From the NCBI GenBank assembly GCA_041918255.1, contig JAYRWD010000047.1, forward strand, positions 1 through 7,056: DNA of 7,056 nucleotides, read 5' to 3'. The notes under the pieces are model-generated. The model saw only the letters and a program-made list of their open reading frames with translations. It had not been told where the DNA came from and searched no databases. The DNA is from JAYRWD01 sp041918255 (GTDB lineage: Bacteria > Patescibacteriota > Dojkabacteria > B142 > WJKM01). How positions within the stretch are numbered: the first letter of the stretch is position 1; the number at the start of each line of letters is the position of its first letter. The position numbers were made by a program, and so were the translations under genes. Below, in pieces: positions 5,151-7,056 of this stretch.

Positions 5151-5159
5151 ATTATATCA
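5151..5159 (-). promoter_or_regulatory. Extended -10 promoter of tig
   Basis: The minus strand reads TGATATAAT: a TGn extension (5159-5157) joined to a perfect TATAAT (5156-5151). No -35 match is seen, which is usual for extended -10 promoters. Transcription would start near 5144, giving a leader of about 33 nt. Confidence 0.55.
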
Positions 5160-5291
5160 TCAAAATAATCAGGCTATGCGCTCTTGGAAAATAATTCAAT
5201 AAGTCTGAACTTAGTCTCCTGAACAATAATTTAATACTTTTCGTCTTCAAAATTTGATTAACACCTTTAACGATTCCCCGGGAATACTGCT

Positions 5292-5864
5292 TTATCCTTT
5301 TTTGGAAGAAATATGCAGTTGCTCCATAATCATATCAATTGCCTGTTTCGGGGTTTGGGCAAATTTGAAATAACTGGTATAGTCTTCAGTAATGAATCTT
5401 TCATTTCGCATATATTCAAATAATTCGACAAACTTTTCATAATACTGTGCAATATTTAGTAGAATGAACGGTCGCACCTCTATTTCCTTCAATTTCATCA
5501 AAAGATAGATTTCAAAAGTCTCGTACAACGTACCCGATCCTCCTGGAAGAGAGATATAGGCATCTCCTAAACTCAACAGATGTCTTTGTCTTTCTCGTAT
5601 TGTTTTACATTCTTGATAGTGATCTATATATTCATTTGGTACAAATCCCTCCAGGCCGATTGCTTCCACTGTTCCTCCTTTTGTCTTTGCGCCTTTTGCT
5701 GTTTCAGACATTAATCCATCACCTCCTCCATTGACCAGCCTAAAGCCTTTCTCTGCTAAAAGGTTTCCCAATACAAACGCAGCCTCGCGATATGCCGGCT
5801 TTAGACCGTAATTATTCCCGGATAAAACAACTACATTTATTTTCTTTTGTCGTTCGGAATTCAT
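5292..5864 (-). CDS. LOG-family protein (lysine-decarboxylase-like), paralogue 1
   Basis: 190 residues, the normal size for the LOG/YvdD family, Rossmann-type enzymes. Characterised members cleave cytokinin ribotides or nucleoside monophosphates to base plus ribose 5-phosphate. The signature PGGSGTLYE is at 107-115. An upstream Arg (R92 in ERQR) stands where the family has the catalytic Arg of MHxRK, but the following Lys is Gln. NGGGDGLM (45-52) is the phosphate-binding-like Gly stretch. It aligns without gaps to the gene just upstream (5966-6532), 82 of 170 residues identical counted by eye, so the pair is an old tandem duplication. The ATG has AGGA 5 nt upstream as ribosome binding site and a promoter at 5909-5938. 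The substrate cannot be told from sequence. Confidence 0.85.
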   Translation of the reverse strand: MNSERQKKINVVVLSGNNYGLKPAYREAAFVLGNLLAEKGFRLVNGGGDGLMSETAKGAKTKGGTVEAIGLEGFVPNEYIDHYQECKTIRERQRHLLSLGDAYISLPGGSGTLYETFEIYLLMKLKEIEVRPFILLNIAQYYEKFVELFEYMRNERFITEDYTSYFKFAQTPKQAIDMIMEQLHISSKKG

Positions 5865-5908
5865 CTAGATCCTGATAATTTTGGGTAAAATGGAATCAGC
5901 GTAAACGT

Positions 5909-5938
5909 ATTATACACAAACCGAAAACGCCATATGAA
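5909..5938 (-). promoter_or_regulatory. Probable promoter between the two LOG genes
   Basis: On the minus strand TTCATA (5938-5933, 4/6) lies 18 nt before a perfect TATAAT (5914-5909). Transcription would start near 5902, about 37 nt before the ATG of paralogue 1. This means the downstream LOG gene need not depend on read-through from the first. Confidence 0.5.
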
Positions 5939-5965
5939 GGCTAGTCTGGAAATAGTTGAATGGAT

Positions 5966-6532
5966 CTATTGTGAAAATTTATAGAAAGACTTGATAATTT
6001 TTATGGCCTCATCGGGTGTGTTCACGAAATCCATGTATCTATTCAGAGCGTGATCGATAAAGCCCTTTTCTCTCATAGACTCCAACTGAGCTTTGAACTG
6101 GTCGAAGAATCCGTCAACATTTAGCAATATTACCGGTTCTTGTTCGACTTCAGAAAGTTGTTTTAGAATAGCTATCTCGCTCACTTCATAAAGCGTGCCC
6201 AGCCCACCCGGCAAACCGATAAATGCGTCTCCGGCGCTGAATAGGTAGCTTTGGCGTGAATGGATTCCAATCCTTTCATGATATTTGTCTATATATTGGT
6301 TCGGCAATTCACCTTTGAGTCCTACTCCGAATACTCTTCCTCCAGCTTCTTTAGCGCCTTTGCTAACTTCTTCCATCAGACCCATACCCGCTCCGTTCGC
6401 AAGGTCGAAACCCGCCTCTGCTATTTTCTTCCCAAGTTCATACGCGGCGAATTGATATTTCGGATCATCCCCGTAATGCTTACCAGCAAAGACAACAATT
6501 GTTAGACGATCGTCAAAATCAGCAAATGACAT
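5966..6532 (-). CDS. LOG-family protein (lysine-decarboxylase-like), paralogue 2
   Basis: 188 residues, full length for the family. PGGLGTLYE is at 108-116, the Gly-rich NGAGMGLMEE at 46-55, and the putative catalytic Arg at 93 in HSRQ. The family motif is usually MHxRK, so the Lys-to-Gln change is shared with paralogue 1 and probably predates the duplication. The segment PVILLNVDGFFDQF matches the usual family wording (PVGLLNVDGYYD) more closely than paralogue 1 does, so this copy looks the more conservative. It is transcribed first; the stop is 101 nt before paralogue 1. No convincing Shine-Dalgarno or promoter was found before its ATG, only AT-rich TATATA sequence around 6559-6566. Substrate is unknown. 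Confidence 0.87.
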   Translation of the reverse strand: MSFADFDDRLTIVVFAGKHYGDDPKYQFAAYELGKKIAEAGFDLANGAGMGLMEEVSKGAKEAGGRVFGVGLKGELPNQYIDKYHERIGIHSRQSYLFSAGDAFIGLPGGLGTLYEVSEIAILKQLSEVEQEPVILLNVDGFFDQFKAQLESMREKGFIDHALNRYMDFVNTPDEAIKIIKSFYKFSQ

Positions 6533-6605
6533 TTTTCAAGAATAATAATTAACTTCCGTATATATAAAATAGCAGAAAATGAAGATAAAAGGAAAATCGC
6601 GAAAA

Positions 6606-6670
6606 CTATTGACTGGATATATATATATTAAAATCGGACAATATTGATTAACTAATTACCAGATCATATT
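6606..6670 (+). promoter_or_regulatory. Upstream region sharing ordered motifs with 1086-1147
   Basis: CTATTGAC (6606-6613), an (AT)n run (about 6618-6628), AATATT (6640-6645) and AATTAC (6654-6659) occur in this order before the ATG at 6671. The same four elements precede the ATG at 1148 at similar distances (1086, 1101, 1121, 1139). TTGACT (6609-6614) could be a -35, but the best -10, TAAAAT (6629-6634), is only 14 nt away, so promoter strength is doubtful. Confidence 0.4.
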
Positions 6671-6733
6671 ATGAGCGGAAGCACTCCCGAAAGTTTTTCT
6701 GTAGTTTTCGCAGAATCCCTTAATTTATTTTAA
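6671..6733 (+). CDS. Candidate 20-residue ORF or leader peptide
   Basis: A 20-codon ORF begins MSGSTPESFS and ends with TAA 7 nt before the ATG of the 73-residue gene. Its ATG is at the position that corresponds to the start of the 84-residue gene under the matching upstream region. No Shine-Dalgarno is seen. It could be a leader peptide coupled to the next gene, a small protein, or chance. It shows no run of regulatory codons of the attenuator type. Confidence 0.3.
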   Translation: MSGSTPESFSVVFAESLNLF

Positions 6734-6740
6734 AGTAATT

Positions 6741-6962
6741 ATGTCAGTATTCAATCGCTACGAATTAAACAAGGGGATACAGATTGATGGTGAGTATGTC
6801 GGGCATATTACTACCCCTGAGGGTGGTGTGAATTGGAGAATAAGGGAGGGATCAATGGCTTTATATGATGCAACAGGGCGACAATTAACACAGGCGGAAT
6901 GCGACCAAACCGTCAAAATATTCAAATTGCCCTATAAATTGACTGGCCCTAGCGAACCATAA
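6741..6962 (+). CDS. 73-residue hypothetical protein
   Basis: Not recognised. It begins MSVFNRYELNKGIQIDGEY, is mixed in charge, with alternating hydrophobic and polar residues and Gly turns (GEYVGHITTPEGG, GSMALYDATG) that suggest a small beta-rich domain. A short helix-like part with one Cys (QAECDQTVKIF) and a PYKLTGPSEP tail follow. There is no signal peptide or membrane segment. Good codon-like composition over the full length and a complete frame support it. No clear Shine-Dalgarno precedes the ATG; the 20-codon ORF ends 7 nt upstream. It is divergent from the LOG pair. No terminator is visible in the 94 nt left in the window. Confidence 0.6.
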   Translation: MSVFNRYELNKGIQIDGEYVGHITTPEGGVNWRIREGSMALYDATGRQLTQAECDQTVKIFKLPYKLTGPSEP

Positions 6963-7056
6963 AAACTTGTCAAAACTAATTTCTTAACACTGCAAATATG
7001 GAGGAAAGGTAGTAAGCTTACAATAAAAGCAGACGTAATAACGAGATTACTATTCA

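Noticed and set aside
5273..5285. Terminator after LOG paralogue 1
   Set aside because: ATTCC/GGAAT is only a 5-6 bp stem and no T run follows on the minus strand.
6260..6505. Plus-strand frame of 81 codons
   Set aside because: It is antisense to LOG paralogue 2, which carries the family signature.
6998..7012. Start of another gene at the right edge
   Set aside because: The ATG at 6998 reaches a stop after four codons and no other frame with a start and support is visible before the window ends.

Overview
The window reads as a low-GC (roughly 38% by eye) bacterial chromosome segment that uses the standard code: TGA ends recF, tig and the 24-residue peptide, and TGG encodes Trp. Small size of proteins, a trigger factor without its PPIase domain, a compact SufS-SufU pair, poor Shine-Dalgarno sequences and one apparently leaderless promoter fit a Candidate Phyla Radiation (Patescibacteria) genome, possibly Saccharibacteria. 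That is an inference from gene style; there is no rRNA or other marker here to prove it.

Layout. Bases 1-934 (+) hold the 3' end of sufS (cysteine desulfurase) followed after 7 nt by sufU (Fe-S scaffold/sulfur acceptor), the tail of a SUF operon. Bases 935-2199 are a repeat-rich, gene-poor island: five copies of a mosaic intergenic repeat, two tandem REP-like palindromes, an 84-residue orphan protein behind a near-consensus sigma70-type promoter, and a 24-residue Cys/acidic peptide with its own promoter and a strong terminator. Bases 2200-2619 (+) encode a zinc-ribbon protein behind a -10 box placed for leaderless transcription; its 3' end overlaps the convergent recF gene by 21 nt.

Bases 2599-6532 lie on the minus strand. 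In transcription order they are two tandem LOG-family (lysine-decarboxylase-like) paralogues, tig and recF. Promoter-like sequences before the second LOG gene, tig and recF suggest separate units rather than one tight operon. The tig-recF gap holds a possible 35-residue basic ORF that overlaps the tig stop as ATGA. At the right end (+) are a 20-codon ORF and a 73-residue orphan gene. Their upstream DNA has the same ordered motifs as the promoter of the 84-residue gene 5.5 kb away.

The recognisable genes are housekeeping: Fe-S cluster assembly, recombinational repair, nascent-chain folding and nucleotide/cytokinin-like hydrolase functions. The more novel material is the small-protein genes and the modular repeats in the 935-2199 island. 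No CRISPR array, transposase, phage gene or rRNA/tRNA gene could be supported.
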